Shown: piece by piece, positions 34,305-43,045 of the stretch
Layout: every line of letters starts with the position of its first letter
Numbering within the stretch: position 1 is the stretch's first letter
DNA from: Larkinella humicola
GTDB lineage: Bacteria; Bacteroidota; Bacteroidia; Cytophagales; Spirosomataceae
DNA: 64,000 nt
Direction of reading: 5' to 3'
NCBI RefSeq assembly: GCF_008727875.1
Contig: NZ_VTWS01000001.1
Coordinates: forward strand, 1,823,791-1,887,790
Notes under the pieces: model-generated
Told to the model about the DNA's origin: nothing
What the model saw: the letters and a program-made list of their open reading frames with translations, nothing else
Database searches by the model: none
Translations under genes and position numbers: made by a program

Positions 34305-35741
34305 ATGAGTACGAAACAACAGGCCATCAGTGGCGGGAAATGGATCACAATTTCCACCGTAATTTCGACGGTGTTCCAGTTTCTGCAGGTTTCCATTCTG
34401 GCCCGAATTCTGGAACCGTCTATTTTTGGGGTGGTCAGTGTCAGCACGCTGATCATCAATTTCTTTTTCATTTTCAGCAATCTAGGCTTTTCCAACTCCA
34501 TTATTTCCAAGCAGGAAAGCGACCCCAAAGTACTTTCAACCCTGTACTTTATGGGTTTATTACTGGGAGGAACCGTCTTCCTGATCGTCTATTTCAGCTC
34601 CCCGCTCGTCGTGTCGTTTTACCACGAACCCAGGCTGGACAAAGTCATTAAACTGGCATCTTTTTATTTCATTATTAATTATTTAGGCCAGATTTATCTG
34701 TTCATTCTCCAGAAAGAACTGCAATTTAAATCGGTCGCCATCATTGAAATCATTGGCACCTTTACCGGTACGTCCATTGCCATCGCCATGGCCTATAACG
34801 GTTTTGCCGAAACGTCCCTGATCATTGGGTATCTGATCATGCACGTCGTCCGAACAGCCCTGTCCATTATCCTCGGTTTAAAGTATTTTATTCCTTCGCT
34901 TTATTTCAACCTCAGCATCATTAAAGAGCATCTCCGGTTTGGGTTGTTCAATGTCGGTGACGGTTTAATCGGTTTTATCCAGGGGAATGCGGATAACATT
35001 ATCGTTGGCAGTTTGCTGGGTGTAACGTCCCTGGGTTATTACACCATCGCGTATCAACTGGCGGTTTTTCCCATCAACAAACTGAATCCCATTATTTTGC
35101 AGGTTGCCTATCCGGTCTTGGCCAAGATGAAGGGCAATGATCTGGAATTAAAAAACTCGTATTTGAAAATTCTGGATATTATCAGTTACCTGAATCTGCC
35201 GTTACTGGCCGGTTTATACATCACCGCCGAAAGCGTTGTTCCGCTGTTTTACGGGCCGGGCTGGGACAACACCATTCCACTGATTAAGATCTTTGTTTTT
35301 CAAAGTTTTTTTGGCTGTCTGGCCCATCCGCTGTTCACCCTGGCCTTCACGAAAGGAAAACCCAATCTGCTGTTCTACTTAAACCTGGCTACCCTGGTGA
35401 TCAAGGTGCCGTTGCTCTATTTCTTCGGGAAATACTGGCACGTGACGGGCATTGCTTTTTCGTATCTGACGACCACCTTCATCAGTTTAATTCTGAATTT
35501 TTACATCGCTCATTCGCTCATCGGAAATTTTATAAAAGAATTTTTAGCGAACATCATCAAACCGCTTAGTTTCTGTGCCTTGATGGTGTTGATGATTTTT
35601 GCTTATAAATATTTTGTCGGTTATGCCGGGGTGCTCAATACCATAGCGGAAGTTGCCATTGGCGGGTTGATTTATTTAACCCTGACGTTGCGGTATAAAG
35701 TAACCCTGCCAGAAATCAGAACATTCCGACAATCGTTGTAA
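34305..35741 (+). CDS. Polysaccharide flippase (Wzx, MOP superfamily)
   Basis: A 478-residue protein with 12-14 membrane helices. The N-terminus GGKWITISTVISTVFQFLQVSILARILEPSIFGVVSV and the later PLLAGLYITAESVVPLFYGPGW are diagnostic for the MOP/RfbX flippase family, which moves undecaprenyl-linked repeat units across the inner membrane. It follows the co-polymerase gene and precedes an acyltransferase gene by 19 bases. By eye the gene is richer in A/T than its neighbours, as is common for wzx genes. Confidence 0.93.
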   Translation: MSTKQQAISGGKWITISTVISTVFQFLQVSILARILEPSIFGVVSVSTLIINFFFIFSNLGFSNSIISKQESDPKVLSTLYFMGLLLGGTVFLIVYFSSPLVVSFYHEPRLDKVIKLASFYFIINYLGQIYLFILQKELQFKSVAIIEIIGTFTGTSIAIAMAYNGFAETSLIIGYLIMHVVRTALSIILGLKYFIPSLYFNLSIIKEHLRFGLFNVGDGLIGFIQGNADNIIVGSLLGVTSLGYYTIAYQLAVFPINKLNPIILQVAYPVLAKMKGNDLELKNSYLKILDIISYLNLPLLAGLYITAESVVPLFYGPGWDNTIPLIKIFVFQSFFGCLAHPLFTLAFTKGKPNLLFYLNLATLVIKVPLLYFFGKYWHVTGIAFSYLTTTFISLILNFYIAHSLIGNFIKEFLANIIKPLSFCALMVLMIFAYKYFVGYAGVLNTIAEVAIGGLIYLTLTLRYKVTLPEIRTFRQSL

Positions 35742-35760
35742 AACCGACCAGAATCCATTC

Positions 35761-36885
35761 ATGAAACATCGATTCCAGGTTCTCGATATATTCCGGGGCA
35801 TTTTTGCTTCAATGGTGGTCCTGTTTCATGCATCACCCTTTGCCGACACGCCCTTACTCAACAATTCTTTTGTTGATAACTCGGACATGTTTGTCGATTT
35901 CTTTTTCGTATTAAGCGGTTTTGTCATCACGTATAGTTACCCCACCATGGCGACCGGAGCTGAGTTCGGAACCTTTATCAAAAAGCGCTTGCTTCGAATC
36001 TATCCATTGCATTTTATTTTACTGATCTGTTTCGTCATTATCGAAAATATCAAGCTCTACTTTTCAAGTTATATTCACATCAATCAGCCATTTAACGAAA
36101 GCAATAGTCTCTTTACCTTTTTCACCTCCCTCTTCCTGCTGAATTCGGTTAAAATGCCGGGTGTCCACGACGTGAGCTGGAATATTCCAAGCTGGTCGAT
36201 CAGTGCAGAAATGGTTTCCTACCTGCTTTTTGGTGCCGTGCTGGTGGTGCTGTTCAAAACCGGGTTGCAAGCGCTGAAATACCTTTTTTTGGGTTTACTG
36301 CCGATTCTGGCACTCTTTATTCTGGTCGTAATAACGGGTCGGTATGAAATCAATTATAGCTTCGACTACGGTTTTTTAAGAGGAGTCATCGGCTTTTTTA
36401 CCGGTTCGTTGTGCTACTACGTTTTCAATCGGTTTTATCCGGTATTGGTTACCCTAAAATCAGGATTCTTTTCAATAGTTGAAATCCTGTCAATGCTGGT
36501 TCTGGCCGCCATGATTTATTTTGGAAAAGAATTAAAAGCAATTGGATTCGTTTATGAACTGATTTTTTTCATTGCCATTTTGACCTTTTCATTCGAACGG
36601 GGCCTCCTTTCGGCTCTATTAAAAAAATCGAACGTCTTAAAAAACATTGGAACATACAGTTATTCTATTTACATGACGCATACGCTGTTATTAAGTCTGT
36701 TTAATGTGATTTTTATCCGGTTGCTCAAGCTCCCTCCTTCGGCCTATGTCTATCTGATTTTCTTAAATTATTACCTGATCTATATCGTGTCACAATGGAC
36801 CTATCACCACATAGAAATGCGTTTCAACAAAGGAATTAAGGCCGTTTCGTTTGGAAAAAAGAAGGTGGTTTCAAAAATAAGTTAA
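35761..36885 (+). CDS. Acyltransferase 3 family membrane protein (second copy)
   Basis: A 374-residue polytopic protein. FQVLDIFRGIFASMVVLFHA, DFFFVLSGFVITYSY, KKRLLRIYPLHFILL and YSYSIYMTHTLLLSLFN are the acyltransferase-3 hallmarks. It probably acylates the EPS unit from inside the membrane. Markedly A/T-rich (many stretches near 40% GC by eye), like the flippase gene before it, which may mark a horizontally exchanged segment. Confidence 0.92.
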   Translation: MKHRFQVLDIFRGIFASMVVLFHASPFADTPLLNNSFVDNSDMFVDFFFVLSGFVITYSYPTMATGAEFGTFIKKRLLRIYPLHFILLICFVIIENIKLYFSSYIHINQPFNESNSLFTFFTSLFLLNSVKMPGVHDVSWNIPSWSISAEMVSYLLFGAVLVVLFKTGLQALKYLFLGLLPILALFILVVITGRYEINYSFDYGFLRGVIGFFTGSLCYYVFNRFYPVLVTLKSGFFSIVEILSMLVLAAMIYFGKELKAIGFVYELIFFIAILTFSFERGLLSALLKKSNVLKNIGTYSYSIYMTHTLLLSLFNVIFIRLLKLPPSAYVYLIFLNYYLIYIVSQWTYHHIEMRFNKGIKAVSFGKKKVVSKIS

Positions 36886-36926
36886 CAAAAATCGTTTAGA
36901 GAAAGAGAAGTCAAAAGAAAGTATTC

Positions 36927-37763
36927 ATGAAAATAAGGTCAAATTTTATCATCAACTCCGTTGTGTATCTGATCCCACTCGTATTCATTGCGATCAGTTG
37001 TCAGCCCACAATTACGCCCCAACCCGTTGCTGATTTTTCGGTTGAAAAAGTAACCGGATCGCCGGGAAAAATAAAGCTGACCAACAAGTCGCTCAATGCC
37101 AAACGGTATCAGTGGCTATTTGGCGACGGGCGTGCTTCGACGGATGAAGCGCCGGAAATCGAATACAAAACCGACGGTACCTATACGATTGTGCTGACGG
37201 CCAAAAATGACGTCGGAGAAGACCAGGTTTCCAACAGCATCGAAATTGGCGGTTTGGTAAAATACGTCACGGCCGGTTTTGACTTTGCACCGGTTAGTGG
37301 TTCGGCCAGCCGCATCCAGTTCACCAATAAATCCGTGAATGCTGACCGTTACCAATGGGAATTTGGCGACGGACAGGCCTCGACCGACGCCAATCCGATC
37401 ATCGAATTTAAAGCCAACGGCATTTTTTCCGCGCGGTTAATTGCCAAGAATGGAAACAGCACCGACGAGGTTTCCAAAAGCGTTTCGATCACCGGAATCC
37501 CGACCTCAGGCAGTGTAATGTTCTACACCAATGGCCGGGGCGACGGCTCCGATATTGAAGTCTACGTTGCGAACGCCATGCAGGGTGTTATCAATACTGT
37601 TCAGAGCTCCGGAGTCCCCACCTCCTGCGGGTTGGATGGTAATGTTACGTTCCAGAATACCGACGGAAATTACAGCTTTTATGCCCAGTCGAAGAGCCGT
37701 TCGTGGTCGGGTGTGATTACGGTTAAAAATGGCGAGTGCCGCATGAAATTGTTAGCTCAATAA
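36927..37763 (+). CDS. Lipoprotein with two PKD domains
   Basis: A 278-residue protein with a lipobox ending at Cys26 (FIAISC). Two PKD repeats follow (about 37-110 and 118-190), each with the signature YQW-FGDG-ASTD and a final S(I/V)x-I strand. The last 85 residues contain two cysteines (SCGLDG and GECRMKL) and no recognised domain. PKD domains usually mediate binding to proteins or glycans at the cell surface. Its place between an acyltransferase and a GT2 gene suggests an EPS-associated surface lipoprotein. Confidence 0.85.
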   Translation: MKIRSNFIINSVVYLIPLVFIAISCQPTITPQPVADFSVEKVTGSPGKIKLTNKSLNAKRYQWLFGDGRASTDEAPEIEYKTDGTYTIVLTAKNDVGEDQVSNSIEIGGLVKYVTAGFDFAPVSGSASRIQFTNKSVNADRYQWEFGDGQASTDANPIIEFKANGIFSARLIAKNGNSTDEVSKSVSITGIPTSGSVMFYTNGRGDGSDIEVYVANAMQGVINTVQSSGVPTSCGLDGNVTFQNTDGNYSFYAQSKSRSWSGVITVKNGECRMKLLAQ

Positions 37764-37787
37764 GTCAGAACTTCAACCTGTAAGCCC

Positions 37788-38693
37788 GTGAGCAATCTAC
37801 TTTTACCAGACTGGCTTTCTAAACATTCATTTGTTTATTATCCGGAAAGTGTTACTTCGGGACAACTCAAGGAGTTACGCTCCCGGCTGGCCCAATACAC
37901 CGTCGATAAACCGGAGATTTCCATCGTCATTCCGGCTTACAACGAAGAGGCTAACTTATTGCACACGCTATCGTCGCTGGCCGATCAGAAACTTTCCCAT
38001 TCGGCAGAACTGCTGGTGGTGAACAACAACTCATCCGACCGTACGCAGGAACTGCTCGACAAGTGCGGGGTTCGTTCCATTATCGAACGCCGGCCCGGTG
38101 TGGCGTTTGCCCGGCAGGCCGGTCTGGAAGCAGCCCGGGGAACCTACATGGCCAATGCGGATGCGGATTGTCTGTATCCCTCGGGCTGGGCGGAGGCCAT
38201 TACGGCGCCCCTGCACAATCCGGACATTGCCTGTACCTACGGGCTGTATTCGTTTTTGCCGAGTCAGAAATCGTCGCGGCTGGCCTTGTGGGGCTACGAA
38301 AAAACGGCGCAGCTCGTCAACAACATTCGAAACCGCGACAAGGTGTTCATGAATGTCTATGGGTTCAACTTTGCTTTTCGCCGGGCCGACGCCCTGGCGG
38401 TGGGCGGTTTTGCGCTGGATAGCGGCCGCGAAGGCTCGGTGGCCGAGTTGGTGGCCGCCGGGATCAAACCCCCGCCCTCCGGGAAGTGTGAAGACGGCTG
38501 GATGTCGCTGTCGTTGCAACAGCAGGGAAAAGGCCGTACGGTTCGGGTCACCGATCCGAATGCGCGGGTCTGGACGAGCGACCGGCGGCTGATCGCCGAC
38601 GGCAGCCTCACCAAAGCCTTTACGACCCGTGTCCGGCAGGCGTTCCGCGATTTGAGACTGCCCTTTTCGGCGTCCGGCACCACCCCGTCCTGA
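37788..38693 (+). CDS. Family 2 glycosyltransferase
   Basis: A 301-residue soluble protein starting with GTG at 37788 (MSNLLLPDWL). The GT-A fold is shown by ISIVIPAYNEEANLLHTLSSL (about 44-64), VVNNNSSDRTQEL, the DxD-type ANADADCLY (about 124) and CEDGWMSLSL near residue 233. It uses a nucleotide sugar to extend the EPS repeat unit; donor and linkage cannot be told. It follows the PKD lipoprotein gene by 24 bases. Confidence 0.9.
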   Translation: MSNLLLPDWLSKHSFVYYPESVTSGQLKELRSRLAQYTVDKPEISIVIPAYNEEANLLHTLSSLADQKLSHSAELLVVNNNSSDRTQELLDKCGVRSIIERRPGVAFARQAGLEAARGTYMANADADCLYPSGWAEAITAPLHNPDIACTYGLYSFLPSQKSSRLALWGYEKTAQLVNNIRNRDKVFMNVYGFNFAFRRADALAVGGFALDSGREGSVAELVAAGIKPPPSGKCEDGWMSLSLQQQGKGRTVRVTDPNARVWTSDRRLIADGSLTKAFTTRVRQAFRDLRLPFSASGTTPS

Positions 38694-38708
38694 TCCGAAT
38701 CCCGTTTT

Positions 38709-40016
38709 ATGGTTACTGATCGGACGGCGGCAGGACAGATGCTATTTCGCAAAACCATCCTGCTGATGCTCCTGGGTATGGGTTTGCTAACGACCGGTTT
38801 TGCGCAGTCCTGCAACGGCGTTTTAGGGGAGGCCATTATCAACGAGACGTTTGGCAGCAGCGTGGTCACGCCCCTGGAAACGGGCAAAACGACGTATCAG
38901 TTTGTAGCCGATCGTTGTCCAGGTGACGGTGAATACATCCTGGCGAATTCGACCCACTGCTACGGTTCGACCTGGCACACGGTAGAAGAAGATCATACGC
39001 CGGATGACAACAATGGGGTGATGGCCATTGTGAATGCGTCTTATGAAGCCGGTGAGTTTTACAGTCAGCCGGTTCCGGGTCTGTGTCAGGGCATTACGTA
39101 CGAATTTTCGGTTTGGGTTCTGAATTTGATGAATCCTATCCGGGCCAATGGCTGCAATCCGATCGAGCCGGTACCGCTGGACCCGAACATCACCATGAAA
39201 ATTGAACGGGCCGACGGCAGCAGCATTCAGGTGATCAACACGGGTGCCATCGGGCGATCCATGACGCCCACCTGGATTCGCTATTCGATTTTGTTCACGA
39301 TGCCAGCGGATGGCAACACGGTGGTGGTGAAGCTGATCAACAACGGGCCGGGCGGTTGCGGCAACGACCTGGCACTGGACGACATTCAGTTTCGACCCTG
39401 CCACCCGCTGCTCCGGATTAGCCACAGCGGCAACGCCGGTTCAAACCTGGCTGTTTGCGCGAATACAACGCAGTTGGTGACCTCGTCGCTGGGCCCTGGT
39501 TATGACAAACCGGTGTATCAATGGCAGGAAAGCAGGGATAGTGTGAGGTGGGAAGCGATTCCCAACGCAACGGGCTCAACGTACGTGATTCCGGTTACGT
39601 ACGCCGACAAACGGTATTACCGCCTGGTGTGTACGCAATTTCCGAATGCGATCACGGAGCTGAATACGTCCTGCAAAACCGTGTCCAATGCGTTAAGCAT
39701 TACACCGATTCGGGCGTCGGAATGTCGGGGTCCTAAAATTTATGTACCCGATTCCTTTACGCCCAATCAGGATGGGATTAATGATGTCCTGGCTATTTAC
39801 CACGAAGACAACGTATCGTTTGAATTAGAAATTTTTAACCGGTGGGGCAGTGTCATTTTTAAAACCGACACCAACGGACCCCGATGGGACGGAATGTACC
39901 AGGAAAAGCCGTGTATGGAAGGCGTTTATCCCTGGAAAATAACGTATCAGTCGGTTGAACCCAACCAGAAAACCAGCGCGTATATAAAAACCGGTCAGGT
40001 ACTGCTATTGCGCTGA
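38709..40016 (+). CDS. Secreted protein with CHU_C / gliding-motility type C-terminal domain (T9SS type B sorting)
   Basis: A 435-residue protein; the start may be 38709 or the ATG at 38739, which gives a compact signal peptide (MLFRKTILLMLLGMGLLTTG). The middle contains a jelly-roll-like region (40-235) rich in cysteine (CNGVLGE, CPGDG, CYGSTW, CNPIEP, CGND) and an immunoglobulin-like part (245-335). The last 90 residues are the CHU_C domain (VPDSFTPNQDGINDVLAIY; IFNRWGSVIFKT; GVYPWKITY), the signal for type IX secretion. Likely a surface protein or adhesin. It sits inside the glycosyltransferase run of the EPS locus. Confidence 0.88.
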   Translation: MVTDRTAAGQMLFRKTILLMLLGMGLLTTGFAQSCNGVLGEAIINETFGSSVVTPLETGKTTYQFVADRCPGDGEYILANSTHCYGSTWHTVEEDHTPDDNNGVMAIVNASYEAGEFYSQPVPGLCQGITYEFSVWVLNLMNPIRANGCNPIEPVPLDPNITMKIERADGSSIQVINTGAIGRSMTPTWIRYSILFTMPADGNTVVVKLINNGPGGCGNDLALDDIQFRPCHPLLRISHSGNAGSNLAVCANTTQLVTSSLGPGYDKPVYQWQESRDSVRWEAIPNATGSTYVIPVTYADKRYYRLVCTQFPNAITELNTSCKTVSNALSITPIRASECRGPKIYVPDSFTPNQDGINDVLAIYHEDNVSFELEIFNRWGSVIFKTDTNGPRWDGMYQEKPCMEGVYPWKITYQSVEPNQKTSAYIKTGQVLLLR

Positions 40017-40067
40017 AAGACGGTTTTTACAGGCGCTGATCGCAACGATTCAACTTACTTTAAAACT

Positions 40068-40853
40068 ATGGAAAATCACTTTCCGGGCGTTACCTTACTG
40101 GTCACTCATTACAACCGCAGCGGTTCGCTGGAGCGGTTATTAAAGGCCTTTCAAGACCTGAACTGTTCCTTCGACGGTGTGGTGGTTTCGGACGACGGCA
40201 GCAAGCCGGAACACGTTAACGCCCTCACCGAGTTGACGAAGCGGTACGATTTTCAGCTCGTTACCACGCCGAAAAACCGGGGACTGGGCAACAACATCAA
40301 CAAGGGGCAGGATGCCGTCAAAACACCGTATACGCTGTATGTGCAGGAAGATTTTGTGCCAAAAGCCGCGTTTGCAACCCACTTCAGGGACGCGCTGGAC
40401 ATCATGAATCAGGAGAAAGACCTCGACCTCGTCCGGTTTTACGCCTACTTTGCCTACCCCTATCTCGAACCGTATGGCAAAGGCTTTTCACGCATGGTTT
40501 ACAAACCCGGCCCCTGGTATGCCAATCACCTGAAATTTTATCTGTACAGCGATCACCCCCATTTAAGACGGAGTAATTTCCTGCAAAAATTCGGACGGTA
40601 TGTGGAAGGAAAAGATGTCAATGTCACCGAATTCCAGATGTGTCTTTCCGTGATTCAGAAAAAAGGGAAAGGGCTGTTTTTTAACGAATTTACGACGGTA
40701 TTCGATCAGAAAAATTCCGCCAGCGAACCAAGTACATTTTACCGCGCAAGCTGGCGGGAAAGCACCAATCCGTTCCTGCTTTTCGCCCGCTGGTGGTATT
40801 TAAAATACCGGCTTCTTAAAAATACGTTCGAATTAGCCCTGTTGAAAGAGTGA
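40068..40853 (+). CDS. Family 2 glycosyltransferase, tandem copy 1
   Basis: A 261-residue protein with TLLVTHYNRSGSLERLLKAF, VVVSDDGSKPEHV, NKGQDAVKTPYTLYVQEDF, and RFYAYFAYPYLEP. It is strikingly similar along its length to the next gene, including YSDHPHLRRSNFLQKFGRYV and FDQKNSASEPST. GT-A fold, donor unknown. Fifty-one bases after the T9SS protein gene. Confidence 0.9.
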   Translation: MENHFPGVTLLVTHYNRSGSLERLLKAFQDLNCSFDGVVVSDDGSKPEHVNALTELTKRYDFQLVTTPKNRGLGNNINKGQDAVKTPYTLYVQEDFVPKAAFATHFRDALDIMNQEKDLDLVRFYAYFAYPYLEPYGKGFSRMVYKPGPWYANHLKFYLYSDHPHLRRSNFLQKFGRYVEGKDVNVTEFQMCLSVIQKKGKGLFFNEFTTVFDQKNSASEPSTFYRASWRESTNPFLLFARWWYLKYRLLKNTFELALLKE

Positions 40854-40902
40854 ACCGTTTTCTCCACACCGAATCGAGTTACCCACCGTAAATACTGAGC
40901 CT

Positions 40903-41679
40903 ATGGATTCCCACTCAACGCACTTTTCAGACGTCACGCTATTGATCACGCATTACAACCGCAGCGGTTCTCTGGAACGTTTATTGCGTACCTTTAAAGC
41001 GTTAAACTGTTCGTTTGATGACATTGTAGTTTCCGACGATGGCAGTAAAAAAGAGCATTTACAGGCCATTCGTGACCTAAAAAAACACTACACATTTCGG
41101 CTCATTACCACCCCGCAGAATAAAGGACTGGCCAACAACATTAACAAGGGACAGGAAGCCGTCAAGACGCCGTATACACTGTATGTTCAGGAGGATTTTA
41201 TTCCCAAGCCCACCTTTGCGGCCTATTTCAAGGACGCCCTGGCGATGATGAATCAGGACAAGGAGCTGGACATTGTCCGGTTCTACGCCTACTATCCGTA
41301 TCCGTATCTGACGCCTTTCAAAAACGGTTTTTCCCACATGCACTACAAACCGTGGTATACCAACTATACCAAAATCTACTACTACAGCGACCATCCGCAC
41401 CTGCGACGAAGCTCGTTTCTGGATAAATTTGGCCGGTATGTGGAAGGCATCAAGTCTGATAAAACCGAGTACCGAATGTGTCTTTCGTTTATCAAAAACA
41501 AAGGAAAAGGCGTTTTCCTGACGGATTTTAATGCCATGTTCGAACAGAAGAACTCCGACGATGAACCGAGTACGGTTACCCGCAGCAACTGGAAACACGA
41601 GAATACCAATTTCTTCGTCGTCTGGGGGCGCGCCCTGTATCGCCAGGTTAAGTACAATTACGATCTGCTGTTTTCCTGA
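40903..41679 (+). CDS. Family 2 glycosyltransferase, tandem copy 2
   Basis: A 258-residue paralogue of 40068-40853, aligned end to end without gaps of note: TLLITHYNRSGSLERLLRTF, VVSDDGSKKEH, NKGQEAVKTPYTLYVQEDF, YSDHPHLRRSSFLDKFGRYV. The duplication is recent enough for long runs to stay identical, yet the C-termini differ. The two probably add related sugars or the same sugar twice in the EPS unit. Confidence 0.9.
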   Translation: MDSHSTHFSDVTLLITHYNRSGSLERLLRTFKALNCSFDDIVVSDDGSKKEHLQAIRDLKKHYTFRLITTPQNKGLANNINKGQEAVKTPYTLYVQEDFIPKPTFAAYFKDALAMMNQDKELDIVRFYAYYPYPYLTPFKNGFSHMHYKPWYTNYTKIYYYSDHPHLRRSSFLDKFGRYVEGIKSDKTEYRMCLSFIKNKGKGVFLTDFNAMFEQKNSDDEPSTVTRSNWKHENTNFFVVWGRALYRQVKYNYDLLFS

Positions 41680-41706
41680 CCGCTATCCTCTTCAATGAAC
41701 CATCCG

Positions 41707-41729
41707 GCCGCTTCACCAGCGGCTTTTTT
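41707..41729 (+). terminator. Rho-independent terminator after the central EPS operon
   Basis: A 6-bp GC stem (GCCGCT at 41707-41712 with AGCGGC at 41718-41723) and a TTTTTT run at 41724-41729, 28 bases after the second tandem GT2 gene. Confidence 0.8.
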
Positions 41730-41810
41730 CGTTTCAACGAATCCGCGGTTGGGAAGTAAGAAATTGATTGGCAACTTTGGAGCTTCGAATCCTTGTAAAC
41801 AACAAGCTCC

Positions 41811-42935
41811 ATGAAATCAACGACTTACCGCTTCAGCTTTACCCTGCTGACGGGCCTGGCTTTGGCCTGTACGACCCCGAAAACTGATGATCCCGCGCCG
41901 AACCATTCGTCGTCGGGGGGGAAACGCCGGCCTTCCGTTACCATCACCACCGTTGTGGGGGGCGATACGAAAGCCGGCAATCTGGATGGAAAGGGTACAG
42001 CAGCCCGGTTCAGTTACCCCTCGCAAATGACGGTGGACAAGAATGAGAATCTCTACGTCATCGACCAGCGGTATAGCTACACGGGCGGCAGCGTAATTCG
42101 CAGGATCGACCCGGCCGGAAACGTCACCACTTTCACGAAAGGACTGTATTCCATCACCGACATCTGTGTCGATCCTAGAGATGGAGTGACGCTGTATGCC
42201 ATCGAAAGTGGTGATGCACAGGGCGTTGCCAGCGGCATTTTCCGAATCAGTGCCGATGGGAAGGCAACACGCCTGAATGGTGGTTCCGGCCTGAATGGCT
42301 ACGAAGACGGCCCGCTGGCTACGGCAAAATTCTATTCACCGAGAGGCATTGCGATGGACATAACCGGGAATCTGTACATCGCCGATGCGCTGAATTATTG
42401 CGTTCGGAAAGTGAACCTAAGCACCAGCACCGTTACGACGCTGGCCGGAAAAGCTCCGGTCAATACAGCCCTTTGCAACTACGGCGACGGCCAGGGGAAA
42501 CAGGCCGAATTCTGCACCTTCGAAGACCTGACCCTCGACGAAGCCGGCAACGTCTATGTGCCCGATTGGGGAAACCGGCGAGTGCGAAAAATTACGCCCG
42601 ACGGAACGGTATCCACCTACATCAATTTCGGCACTGGCTATGGCAAGGATTGCCCGCGTAGTCAGGCAACCGTTTTCCAGCCGTACCGAACCCACTATGA
42701 CCCGGCCAGCAGGCAGTTATTCATCGTGGACGACACGGGGGGATCACTGGATGTCGTCACGCCGGATGAGTATGTGTACAGCCTCTCTCATAACACCGTA
42801 TCTACCGATTATGCCGAAAACCGCCCCGGGTTCTCACACGGCATCTTCGGAATAGCCGTCAATCAGAAAGGAGACGTATTTATTCTCGACAAGTTCAACC
42901 ACTGCATCCGCAAGGCAACCATTCGCTGGAACTAA
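41811..42935 (+). CDS. NHL-repeat lipoprotein
   Basis: A 374-residue lipoprotein (lipobox LALAC, Cys near residue 20) with a low-complexity linker followed by a six-bladed NHL beta-propeller. Repeats are visible: FSYPSQMTVDKNENLYVIDQ, YSPRGIAMDITGNLYIADAL, EDLTLDEAGNVYVPDWGNRR, IFGIAVNQKGDVFILDKFNH. Threads such as VVGGDTKAGNLDGKGTAARF are typical of Bacteroidota NHL proteins. The ligand is unknown. It has its own unit after a terminator and faces a convergent gene. Confidence 0.88.
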   Translation: MKSTTYRFSFTLLTGLALACTTPKTDDPAPNHSSSGGKRRPSVTITTVVGGDTKAGNLDGKGTAARFSYPSQMTVDKNENLYVIDQRYSYTGGSVIRRIDPAGNVTTFTKGLYSITDICVDPRDGVTLYAIESGDAQGVASGIFRISADGKATRLNGGSGLNGYEDGPLATAKFYSPRGIAMDITGNLYIADALNYCVRKVNLSTSTVTTLAGKAPVNTALCNYGDGQGKQAEFCTFEDLTLDEAGNVYVPDWGNRRVRKITPDGTVSTYINFGTGYGKDCPRSQATVFQPYRTHYDPASRQLFIVDDTGGSLDVVTPDEYVYSLSHNTVSTDYAENRPGFSHGIFGIAVNQKGDVFILDKFNHCIRKATIRWN

Positions 42936-42945
42936 ACGGGCAGCG

Positions 42946-42981
42946 CAAAAAGAAGCGGTACCGGGTGATTCCGGTACCGCT
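42946..42981 (-). terminator. Terminator after the CBM6/GH-A gene
   Basis: A perfect 11-bp stem (42954-42964 with 42971-42981, arm AGCGGTACCGG). On the minus strand it is followed by TCTTTTTG. It lies 65 bases after the stop at 43046 and may also stop the convergent NHL gene. Confidence 0.75.
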
Positions 42982-43045
42982 GAACACACTGGTTATGATC
43001 AGGTAATGAACGGCTGAAGCCCGCCCGTTACCCCACAAAACCGCC

